Positions 1-5,805 of a DNA stretch of 16,440 bases are shown piece after piece. The stretch comes from an uncultured Ruminococcus sp. (GTDB lineage: Bacteria > Bacillota > Clostridia > Oscillospirales > Acutalibacteraceae), in assembly GCA_905234305.1 (NCBI GenBank), contig CAJOHT010000005.1:1-16440 (forward strand). Direction: 5' to 3'. A program made the position numbers and the translations under genes. The notes under the pieces are model-generated. The model made no database searches. It saw only the letters and a list, made by a program, of their open reading frames with translations, and was not told where the DNA came from. Each line of letters begins with the position of its first letter. Position 1 is the stretch's first letter.

Positions 1-941
1 ATTACGTCATTACTGTCGGTGAGGATGAACGCGAAGTTCTTATTCATAACTAGTTCAAAATATCTGTTAATTTCAATATCCTCTTCAGCCGCCGCGCCGT
101 CTGCTACATCAATAATAGTAACAGCCGCCGCTTTAACGCCCGACTTATCGACCTCAATTACAGCGTCCTGATAGATATCAGATACCGCAAGAAGATTATC
201 TCCAGGCTCCTCCGATTTTAACAGGTCTGTCTCGAAAACGTTTAAAGCGGAATTCAAGCTGCCGTTTTCATTAAGAATATCATACAGCGGAGTATGGCTG
301 TCTATCTTAAAGCTCGGGAAAATGCAGCGTGTATGGTTAGTGCAGTTGAACTTAATTACCGAGGGATCGTCCCATTCGTTTAAATAAAGAAGATAATAGT
401 TAGCCTCATCCTCGGTCAAATCCTCAAATCCGAGTTCTTCATTAACCTCATAGTCGCTTGTTTGATTTACCTTATAGAGGTTATCGGCTGTCAGAACCTC
501 GTCAAGAGTATAGCCGTCCTTCGGTAAGATGAACTTAATCTTATAGCCGTGAGCCATTTCCGTATAGAAATAATCGAATTTATCGGTAGACTGGATCTTA
601 CCGTCAAAATAATAACCCATTAAGAATTCACATTCCTTTGTTTCGGTATTGGTTGTGAACTCTCTCTGTTCTGTGTTTAAGTCATCTCTGCCGAGATTCC
701 AAACATCCTTAAAATAAATGGTGTTAATAAGAGCGAATACCGTTGAGGCGGGAATTTTAAAATCGTTGTCGATAAGTCCTCTGGTCTGCTCCTTAACAAA
801 ATCTGTTATCATTTCATTCGCTCTGTCATTATCGTTTAAGAAGGGAGCTTCGAAAGACTGAGCGTTATAGTATGTGGCAAGCTCCTTGAGCTTATCGTCG
901 CTCAGGCGGTTCGATACCCTGGTATCATTCCAAATCGAATT

Positions 942-946
942 TGAAA
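942..946 (-). other. Frameshift site in the serpin gene
   Basis: On the minus strand the upstream frame reads QVEF and then IRFGMIPGYRTA-stop. The -1 frame from the same point reads SNSIWNDT and on through the rest of the serpin. The join VEF-SNSIW is what a serpin should show, and one extra T in the TTT run (AAA on plus, 944-946) would restore it. There is no slippery heptamer here, so programmed frameshifting is unlikely. Confidence 0.75.
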
Positions 947-1436
947 TTCAACCTGTCGGCGAAGATATTTAAGCTCTCCCGACTTTATAATTTCCTCATC
1001 GGACATTCCTACGAATTCCTCGATATCCTTCTTTACGTTGTCATCCCCTATTGAATAAAGAAGTGAAAGCGCAAAATATACGGATACGGGAGAGAATATG
1101 TAGTTTTCGTCCTGCTCAGCCGCAGTCATTGTGTAGAGCTTATTAGAGAAAGCTGAAAGTTTTTCGTTAAAGGTCTCGGGAGCGGGTAATGTTTCCTCGA
1201 TTGTAGCCACTTCCGTCGCGGCTGATGCTTCTTCCGTAGCAGCTGAAGTATCTTCCGTTATGTCCTGATTTGCTTCTCCGCCTGCTTCGGCAGCTGCGGT
1301 CTCCGCTGTAGTTTCCTGAGGAGCTATATATTCGGTTTCTTCAAAAGTAGTTTCCTCCTGAACCTCGGTCGCGGGAGCTGTTGTTTCAGGCTCAATAGTT
1401 GAGGGAGCTTCTGTTTCTGTTTCCTGAGCGGTTGTC

Positions 1437-1553
1437 TGTTCGGTAGCTTCCGTTGTTTCGGCAGTTGTCTCGGCAGTTGTCTGTTCGGTAGCTTCCGCCG
1501 CCTCGGTAGTTTCTACTGCCTCGGTAGTTTCGGTGTTAGATTCAACGGGAATT
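1437..1553 (-). repeat. Low-complexity repeats coding the Thr/Glu-rich linker of the serpin
   Basis: Short degenerate units coding ETTA/ATEQTT-type residues are repeated in tandem, including two adjacent copies of CGGCAGTTGTCT (plus strand). They code an extended, probably disordered stalk between the Ig-like and serpin domains. Such tracts change length easily by slippage. Confidence 0.7.
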
Positions 1554-2054
1554 GTCGGCTTAACGACAGGCTTCGAGGAATTATTTCTTTTGTCTGTTAC
1601 ATTTACCTTAAAGGTAAGCACGGTTTTTTTAGTGCTGTTTTTATACTTGAATTTTACAGTCACCTTGATTTCCGCAAAGCCCTTCTTTTTAGCGGTAACA
1701 ATACCTTTTTTAGAAACCTTCGCGACTAACGTTTTTTTAGATTTATAAGAAATCTTTTTAATTTTAACGCCTTTTTCTTTTTTTACGGTGATTTTTACTT
1801 TTCCGTAAACGGTTTTATCCTTTTTCTTCGTGATTTTAAGATCAGCCGAATTCTTTTTTAAGCTAACCAAGGATTTTGCCGCGGAAGCTGAAAGCGGAAG
1901 CGAAGTAAAAACTCCTGCAATCATCATCACGGAAAGTACAATACTTACTATTCTTTTCATCAATTTCACTCCTAATACATTTTTCAGCCGCTGCCTGCTC
2001 AACAGCACGCTCCGCGCTTTCTTATAAAAAACAAATAGTTCCTTATATATTATT

Positions 2055-2074
2055 AACCCTCAAGGGTGAGGGTT
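2055..2074. promoter_or_regulatory. Perfect 8-bp inverted repeat at the serpin transcription start
   Basis: Arms AACCCTCA and TGAGGGTT are separated by AGGG. The repeat begins about 8 bp downstream of the serpin -10 box, so it covers the expected +1 and the first transcribed bases. It could be a repressor operator or a 5' stem-loop in the mRNA. The symmetry is seen; the role is inferred. Confidence 0.5.
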
Positions 2075-2081
2075 TGTGACT

Positions 2082-2110
2082 ATTTTAAACGGAAAAAATT
2101 CTTTTGTCAA
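2082..2110 (-). promoter_or_regulatory. Sigma-A promoter of the serpin gene
   Basis: On the minus strand, TTGACA (2110-2105), a 17-bp spacer and TAAAAT (2087-2082). The -35 is consensus and the -10 is one base off. The start is expected near 2075, giving a 5' leader of roughly 115 nt. Confidence 0.8.
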
Positions 2111-2190
2111 TAAATATGACCATTATGTAACGCTCTTAATGGAAACAGACCGCGGTAAGAATAAAAAAATTTTAAAAATATTTTTTGAAG

Positions 2191-2208
2191 TTGCATAAAA
2201 CTATGCAA
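2191..2208. promoter_or_regulatory. Inverted repeat upstream of the HTH gene
   Basis: TTGCATA and TATGCAA are perfect 7-bp arms around AAAC, about 55 bp upstream of the HTH start. A T-run follows after 9 nt. It could be the operator of the adjacent winged-helix protein or a weak terminator-like hairpin. I saw no convincing sigma-A promoter for the HTH gene in 2111-2262, only AT-rich sequence with a TATATA. Confidence 0.35.
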
Positions 2209-2262
2209 TTTCAGGCTTTTTTGTATATATAAGTGAAGAATATTTTTAAAAGGAGAATTAAA

Positions 2263-2727
2263 ATGAACATCTTTTTATTTATCCCCGGCTCTGTTTTATA
2301 TCTCGACGATATCAATCTGACGTCCAAAAACATACTTGCATTAATCATAAGTCTTTCAAGAAAAGAGGGCTTCTGCTTCGCGTCAAATGAGTTTCTGGCA
2401 AAAAGCCTCGGCATTTCCGAGAGGAGTGTCGCTTACTCAATAAATGAGCTAAAAAAGAAAGGATATATCACCTCCGAAAGAAAGAGATATATCCGCTACA
2501 TAAAACTAAATAATAACATACTTATCGAAAATGAACTCCAGCTAAAAACGATAAACGCAAATCTTGCGGAGATAAACGCAGATTTTGCAAACACAAACGC
2601 AAATCTTGCGGACACAAACGCAAATTCTGCACAGTATAATAATAATTATAATAATAAATATAAAAATAATTATAATACATACAGACATACAAGTTATGAT
2701 TTGGAAGAGCTTATGAAAATAAAGTAG
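2263..2727 (+). CDS. Winged-helix (Rep/replisome-organiser-like) DNA-binding protein, probably truncated
   Basis: Start chosen at ATG 2263 because AGGAG lies 7 nt upstream; a GTG at 2233 in frame has no such site. The product is 154 residues. Residues about 18-80 look like the winged-helix N-terminal domain of plasmid and phage replication initiators: a first helix (LTSKNILALIISLSRKEG), a helix-turn-helix (NEFLAKSLGISERSVAYSINELKKKGYI) and a basic wing (SERKRYIRYIKL). It is followed by four NANLAxx-type heptads and an Asn/Tyr/Lys-rich tail, with no recognisable C-terminal domain. Family proteins of this design usually run 250 residues or more, so this may be a cut-down relic of a prophage or plasmid. 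No other mobile-element gene is nearby. DNA binding is well supported; a role in replication is inference. Confidence 0.7.
   Translation: MNIFLFIPGSVLYLDDINLTSKNILALIISLSRKEGFCFASNEFLAKSLGISERSVAYSINELKKKGYITSERKRYIRYIKLNNNILIENELQLKTINANLAEINADFANTNANLADTNANSAQYNNNYNNKYKNNYNTYRHTSYDLEELMKIK
2551..2634 (+). repeat. Four 21-bp tandem repeats inside the HTH gene
   Basis: Units begin at 2551, 2572, 2593 and 2614, with a consensus close to AYAAACGCAAATCTTGCGGAC. Each codes a heptad such as INANLAE. The 21-bp period is two helical turns. Bases 2635-2677, directly after, are 43 bp of pure A+T. Confidence 0.85.
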
Positions 2728-2743
2728 CTGTAAAACAAAACTA

Positions 2744-2765
2744 CTCCCGAGCCGAAACTCGGGAG
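2744..2765 (-). terminator. Rho-independent terminator of ilvE
   Basis: Perfect 8-bp stem CTCCCGAG/CTCGGGAG with a 6-nt loop. On the minus strand it is followed by TAGTTTTGTTTT, so it serves ilvE. The plus-strand side has no T-run, so it is a poor terminator for the HTH gene. Confidence 0.8.
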
Positions 2766-2768
2766 CTA

Positions 2769-2793
2769 CCTATTACCTATTACTTATTACTTA
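2769..2793. repeat. Degenerate 7-bp repeat tract at the ilvE stop
   Basis: CCTATTA, CCTATTA, CTTATTA and a partial CTTA run head to tail between the ilvE terminator and the last ilvE codons, and include its stop codon. Related tracts lie at 9345, 12865 and 15653. Confidence 0.7.
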
Positions 2794-3806
2794 ATCTTAT
2801 GGATCCAGCCCTCGGGAGCTTCGATACGTCCCATCTGGATACCCGTTAAGGTATCGTAGAGCTTCTTTGTAATCGGTCCCATTTCGTCCATACCGCTCGG
2901 GAAGCAGATTTCCTTACCGTGGTCGTTGATCTTGCCTACGGGCGAAATAACCGCCGCCGTACCGCAAAGTCCGCACTCGGCAAAGTCTTTGACCTCCTCG
3001 AAGGCTACGGGACGATGCTCTACCTCGAGTCCGAGGTATTTTTCTGCAACGACCATAAGGCTTCTTCTCGTAATTGAGGGAAGAATAGAATTTGACTTAG
3101 GAGTAACTACCTTATTGTCCTTAGTTACGAACAGGAAGTTAGCGCCGCCTGTTTCCTCAACATAGGTACGTGAACCCGCGTCAAGGTACATATTCTCGTC
3201 AAAGCCCTTTTCGTGAGCGTCAACTATCTGATAAAGGCTCATAGCGTAGTTCAAGCCAGCTTTTATATGGCCTGTGCCGTGGGGAGCCGCTCTGTCATAA
3301 TCGCAGACTCTTATTGTAATCGGCTTAGCGCCGCCCTTAAAGTAAGGACCTACGGGAGTTACAAAAACTCTGAACTGATACTCGTCGGCGGGTTTAACGC
3401 CGATAACGGGATTAGTTCCGAAGATATAGGGGCGGATATATAATGTAGCGCCTGAGCCGTAAGGCGGAACGTAGTCGATATTAGCGGCTACTACCTTCTC
3501 AACAGCGTCAATAAACTTTTCCTTAGGGATTGTAGGCATCTGCAGTCTCTCGGCGGACTGGATAAGTCTCTCGGCGTTTAAGTCGGGGCGGAAAGTTACA
3601 ACACTGCCGTCCTCGGTAGTATACGCCTTTAAACCCTCGAATACTGTCTGAGCATACTGGAGAACGCCCGCGCACTCGTTAAGCTGAACCGTAGCGTCGT
3701 CGGTAATAACGCCGTCGTCCCATTTACCGTCCTTGAAATTTGAAACATAGCGTTTGTCGGTCTGGATATAACCGAAACCAAGATTTGACCAGTCGATATT
3801 TTTCAT
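2787..3806 (-). CDS. ilvE: Branched-chain amino acid aminotransferase (class IV PLP enzyme)
   Basis: Transfers the amino group between glutamate and the 2-oxoacids of leucine, isoleucine and valine; cytoplasmic and PLP-dependent. The start at 3806 gives MKNIDWSNLGFGY and 339 residues; an ATG 30 nt earlier would overlap the GGAAG-type ribosome site. The length and the motifs FEGLKAY, YIRPYIFGT, and GTGHIKAGLNYA fit the larger BCAT subgroup shared with eukaryotes. The PLP lysine is K182 in the last motif. YVEETGGANFLFV at about 215-227 supplies the conserved EXG-type cofactor loop. It is monocistronic, with its own promoter and terminator. The 5' leader is only about 40 nt, so there is no room for a T-box or a BCAA leader peptide. 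Confidence 0.95.
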   Translation of the reverse strand: MKNIDWSNLGFGYIQTDKRYVSNFKDGKWDDGVITDDATVQLNECAGVLQYAQTVFEGLKAYTTEDGSVVTFRPDLNAERLIQSAERLQMPTIPKEKFIDAVEKVVAANIDYVPPYGSGATLYIRPYIFGTNPVIGVKPADEYQFRVFVTPVGPYFKGGAKPITIRVCDYDRAAPHGTGHIKAGLNYAMSLYQIVDAHEKGFDENMYLDAGSRTYVEETGGANFLFVTKDNKVVTPKSNSILPSITRRSLMVVAEKYLGLEVEHRPVAFEEVKDFAECGLCGTAAVISPVGKINDHGKEICFPSGMDEMGPITKKLYDTLTGIQMGRIEAPEGWIHKIK

Positions 3807-3851
3807 AATCCTTCGACTTCCTTTCTGAATTTTCAAAAAATGATATAATAA

Positions 3852-3880
3852 ATTTTATCACCGTTTATTTGCGCTGTCAA
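3852..3880 (-). promoter_or_regulatory. Sigma-A promoter of ilvE
   Basis: On the minus strand, TTGACA (3880-3875), 17-bp spacer, TAAAAT (3857-3852). The start is expected near 3845. Confidence 0.8.
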
Positions 3881-3974
3881 GAAAATAGCCGAACTTTATC
3901 ACAATAAAGATTTATAATTCCAATTTAGAACAATAACGATTAATGAAGAATATATACTTATCATAGGTGATACT

Positions 3975-5054
3975 ATGAAAAACATACCTAAAATCGTCCT
4001 CTCGGGAGGTCCCGGAGGCGGTAAAAGCAAATCGCTTAAAAGGCTTATTGTTGCACTGAAAAAATACGGATATACGGTTTATCCCGTTTTTGAGGCTGCC
4101 GAGCAGATTCTTAATAACGGTTTTGACCGAAGCGTATCAGTTTATGAATTTCAGAAAAACATCGCTTTAAACCAAATCGAACAGGAAAAACTGCTTGAGA
4201 ATTTAATTAACGAAAATGAAAAAGCCGTAATAATCTGCGACCGCGGACTTATGGACGCGCGCGTTTATTTAAACGACGACGATTTTAAAAATTTTAAGAA
4301 TGAGCTTGGTTTGACCGATATCGACCTTCGCGACAGATATGACGCCGTATTTCATCTCGACAGCACCTCGAACCACGACAGCGTCGAGTATTTGATGGAG
4401 GGTATCCGAATTGAGGCTGAGAATGAGGCCCGCGATATAAACGAACGCTCTTTAAGAGCGTGGTGCGGTAATCCGCATTACCGCTTTATCCCCGTTCAGG
4501 ACAGCTTCGAGGAAAAATTCGCGCTGCTTTTTAAGGAAGTAAAATCCTTCCTCGGTATTCCAAAGCCGCTCGAAATCGAGAGAAAGTTTTTAATCGAATA
4601 CCCCGACACTGATTTTCTCCTGACTCTCCCCTGCTCAAAATCAGAAATTTTTCAGGCGTACCTTATTAATGATAACGGAAGATTCAGGCTCAGAAAGCGC
4701 GGTGAGAACGGTCATTTTATCTATATAAAAACCGAAAAACATAAAATCTCAGAGACAGTTCGCGAGGAAATTGAAACAAGACTTAGTGAGGATGAATACG
4801 ATTCCCTAATGAACTCGGGCGTAATTACGGGCTCAATATCTAAAGAAAGGTATTGCCTTATGTACGACGGAGTGTATTACGAGATAGATATATTTCCTTT
4901 TTGGAAAAAACAAGCCTTCCTCGAGGTTGAGCTTACGGATGAGGACGAAAAAATAAAAATCCCCGAGTTTATAAAGGTCATAAGAGAAGTAACATTCGAC
5001 CCTAGATATAAAAACAGCAGGCTGTGTAATAATATCCCGAAAGAAGATTTATAA
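3975..5054 (+). CDS. P-loop ATPase fused to a CYTH (triphosphate tunnel) domain, TTD14-like
   Basis: The start has AGGTGAT just upstream. The product is 359 residues. The N-terminal half is an AAA_28/NadR-type nucleotide-binding domain: Walker A GGPGGGKS at 11-18, and VIICDRGLMDA at 85-95 with the Walker B-like Asp and DRG signature. The C-terminal half (about 198-350) is a CYTH domain opening with LEIERKFLI, which gives the E-x-E-x-K signature at E200/E202/K204, followed by RLRKRG, the tunnel-lining IKTE, and EVEL. CYTH enzymes bind triphosphates, usually with a divalent metal, as in thiamine triphosphatase and inorganic triphosphatase. The same domain order occurs in the animal protein TTD14. 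The substrate here is unknown. It is divergent from ilvE over 168 bp and looks monocistronic; I see no clear promoter or terminator of its own. Confidence 0.85.
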   Translation: MKNIPKIVLSGGPGGGKSKSLKRLIVALKKYGYTVYPVFEAAEQILNNGFDRSVSVYEFQKNIALNQIEQEKLLENLINENEKAVIICDRGLMDARVYLNDDDFKNFKNELGLTDIDLRDRYDAVFHLDSTSNHDSVEYLMEGIRIEAENEARDINERSLRAWCGNPHYRFIPVQDSFEEKFALLFKEVKSFLGIPKPLEIERKFLIEYPDTDFLLTLPCSKSEIFQAYLINDNGRFRLRKRGENGHFIYIKTEKHKISETVREEIETRLSEDEYDSLMNSGVITGSISKERYCLMYDGVYYEIDIFPFWKKQAFLEVELTDEDEKIKIPEFIKVIREVTFDPRYKNSRLCNNIPKEDL

Positions 5055-5083
5055 AATAATTTAAGCGAATACGTCTAAATGAC

Positions 5084-5112
5084 TTGACAAAACGCCTCAT
5101 ATTAGATATAAT
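5084..5112 (+). promoter_or_regulatory. Consensus sigma-A promoter of the tRNA operon
   Basis: TTGACA, 17-bp spacer, TATAAT: both boxes match consensus exactly. The start falls about 9 bp before tRNA-Arg. This fits a strongly expressed stable-RNA operon. Confidence 0.9.
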
Positions 5113-5128
5113 AGACAGGCTGATTAAT

Positions 5129-5205
5129 GCGCCAATAGCTCAGCTGGATAGAGCAACTGCCTTCTAAGCAGTAGGTCAGGGGTTCGAGTCCCTTTTGGCG
5201 CGCCA
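5129..5205 (+). tRNA. tRNA-Arg (anticodon TCT)
   Basis: Acceptor GCGCCAA pairs with TTGGCGC, with discriminator G and encoded CCA. The anticodon loop CTTCTAA gives anticodon TCT, reading AGA/AGG. T-loop TTCGAGT lies between GGGG and CCCT. First gene of a three-tRNA operon. Confidence 0.95.
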
Positions 5206-5208
5206 TAT

Positions 5209-5286
5209 GGTGGGATTAGCGTAGTTGGTTAACGCGCCAGTTTGTGGCACTGGAGACCACCGGTTCGAATCCGGTATTCCACCCCA
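5209..5286 (+). tRNA. tRNA-His (anticodon GTG)
   Basis: Anticodon loop TTGTGGC gives GTG. Acceptor GTGGGAT pairs with ATTCCAC with one G-T pair. The extra 5' G(-1) at 5209, opposite discriminator C at 5283, is the hallmark of tRNA-His. CCA is encoded. Only 3 nt separate it from tRNA-Arg. Confidence 0.95.
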
Positions 5287-5292
5287 CTTTAT

Positions 5293-5368
5293 GACTCATT
5301 AGCTCAGTTGGCAGAGCACTTGACTTTTAATCAAGGTGTCCGGAGTTCGAATCTCCGATGGGTCACCA
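5293..5368 (+). tRNA. tRNA-Lys (anticodon TTT)
   Basis: Acceptor GACTCAT pairs with ATGGGTC; discriminator A; CCA encoded. Anticodon stem CTTGA/TCAAG encloses loop CTTTTAA with anticodon TTT. T-arm CGGAG-TTCGAAT-CTCCG. Last tRNA of the operon, directly followed by a terminator. Confidence 0.95.
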
Positions 5369-5372
5369 AAAC

Positions 5373-5404
5373 AAAAGCAGTCCGAACGGACTGCTTTTTT
5401 GTTT
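5373..5404 (+). terminator. Terminator of the tRNA operon
   Basis: Stem AAAAGCAGTCC/GGACTGCTTTT around loop GAAC, ending in six T's at 5395-5400 and then GTTTT. It starts 5 nt after the tRNA-Lys CCA. The symmetry extends outward into the tRNA itself: GTCACCAAAAC on the left and GTTTTGGTGAC on the right. Confidence 0.9.
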
Positions 5405-5418
5405 TGGTGACATAAAAT

Positions 5419-5435
5419 CCATCGGAGATTCGAAC
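5419..5435 (-). repeat. Inverted copy of the tRNA-Lys T-arm/acceptor segment
   Basis: This 17-nt block is the exact reverse complement of 5345-5361 (GTTCGAATCTCCGATGG), the T-arm and acceptor start of tRNA-Lys. With the terminator between them it makes a long fold-back. Confidence 0.85.
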
Positions 5436-5446
5436 AGCCCGTTAAG

Positions 5447-5469
5447 AAAACAGTCCGGCGGACTGTTTT
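5447..5469. terminator. Second terminator-like hairpin behind the tRNA operon
   Basis: Stem AAAACAGTCC/GGACTGTTTT, loop GGC, then a T-run on plus and an A-run before it, so it could work in both directions. Its core CAGTCC/GGACTG is shared with the first terminator at 5373, which suggests duplication. Confidence 0.6.
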
Positions 5470-5492
5470 TAGGGCGCCGCGTTGATGATGTA

Positions 5493-5505
5493 CTCCGATG
5501 GGTCA
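5493..5505 (+). repeat. Direct copy of the tRNA-Lys 3' end
   Basis: CTCCGATGGGTCA is identical to 5353-5365 in tRNA-Lys. The copy diverges at the CCA (GCG instead). It could be a relic of a duplicated tRNA or of site-specific insertion at a tRNA 3' end. The 127 bp between the copies holds no gene. Confidence 0.7.
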
Positions 5506-5700
5506 GCGATAGCCGACTTCGTCAGCTTCGGCTAAATTTGCTACGCAAGCTATAACATAAATACTAAACCCGCCGTTTATTAATTTTTCTGTTTTACCGA
5601 TGTTTTCCAAAGGCGGATTTGGCTGTCGGGACTCCCGACCGAGATTGAAGCCCTCGCATCAATAAATTAATTAAATCCTTATCAACCCACAACATACATA
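5506..5700. other. Non-coding stretch rich in small hairpins
   Basis: No credible gene lies between tRNA-Lys and 5806. This part holds perfect short inverted repeats: TAGCCGA/TCGGCTA (5510-5534), TTGC/GCAA (5538-5548) and GTCGGG/CCCGAC (5625-5639), plus a loose CCGCC/GGCGG pair (about 5570-5615). It may be a dispersed intergenic repeat or decayed sequence. I could not assign an RNA family. Confidence 0.4.
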
Positions 5701-5729
5701 TTGATAATAATAAACTAATATGGTAAAAT
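5701..5729 (+). promoter_or_regulatory. Promoter of the FN3 protein gene
   Basis: TTGATA, 17-bp spacer, TAAAAT. The start is expected near 5737, leaving a leader of about 70 nt. Confidence 0.65.
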
Positions 5730-5805
5730 TATATTGCAACGGTCGAAGTTATTCTTTTAACGCGTAACTTCAAAGCGTAATACACTTTTTCGGGAGAAAA
5801 ACTCA

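Larger units (their letters stand above)
1..1960 (-). pseudogene. Secreted serpin with Ig-like domain and Thr/Glu-rich linker, frameshifted; 3' end outside window
   Basis: Likely an exported serine/cysteine protease inhibitor that acts outside the cell. The start at 1960 (MKRIVSIVL...) has AGGAG 8 nt upstream; an in-frame ATG at 2008 lacks this. Seen in order: signal peptide (about 1-28, ending SASA-A); a lysine-rich Big_2-like Ig domain (about 30-124, with VSKKGIVTAKKKG); a linker of about 140 residues made almost only of T, E and A; then a serpin domain with ENYIFSPVSVYFALSLLYS. This frame stops at 902. The serpin continues one frame away from about 946 down to base 1 with no stop: NSIW, NTIYFKDVW, hinge GVKAAAVT, and NKNFAFILTD. 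Removing one base near 943-946 explains the break, so the gene is either a recent pseudogene or carries a sequencing error. The last serpin strands lie beyond the left edge. It has its own promoter and points away from the HTH gene. Confidence 0.85.

Noticed and set aside
942..946. Programmed -1 frameshift in the serpin
   Set aside because: No slippery heptamer and no obvious downstream pseudoknot or stem; a simple base loss explains it.
1533..1748. Plus-strand open frames opposite the serpin gene (also 1830-2027)
   Set aside because: They are shadows of the lysine-rich Ig-like domain and signal peptide, with no ribosome site.
2551..2634. CRISPR array
   Set aside because: The 21-bp units are contiguous with no spacers and are part of a coding sequence.
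3807..3974. T-box or leader-peptide control of ilvE
   Set aside because: The leader is only about 40 nt from the promoter and lacks T-box elements.
5129..5505. Integrated element at tRNA-Lys
   Set aside because: No integrase, excisionase or phage gene in the window; only a possible scar remains, so no mobile element is annotated.
5358..5555. Plus-strand open frame of 65 codons starting in tRNA-Lys
   Set aside because: It begins inside the tRNA T-arm, crosses two terminator hairpins and has no ribosome site.
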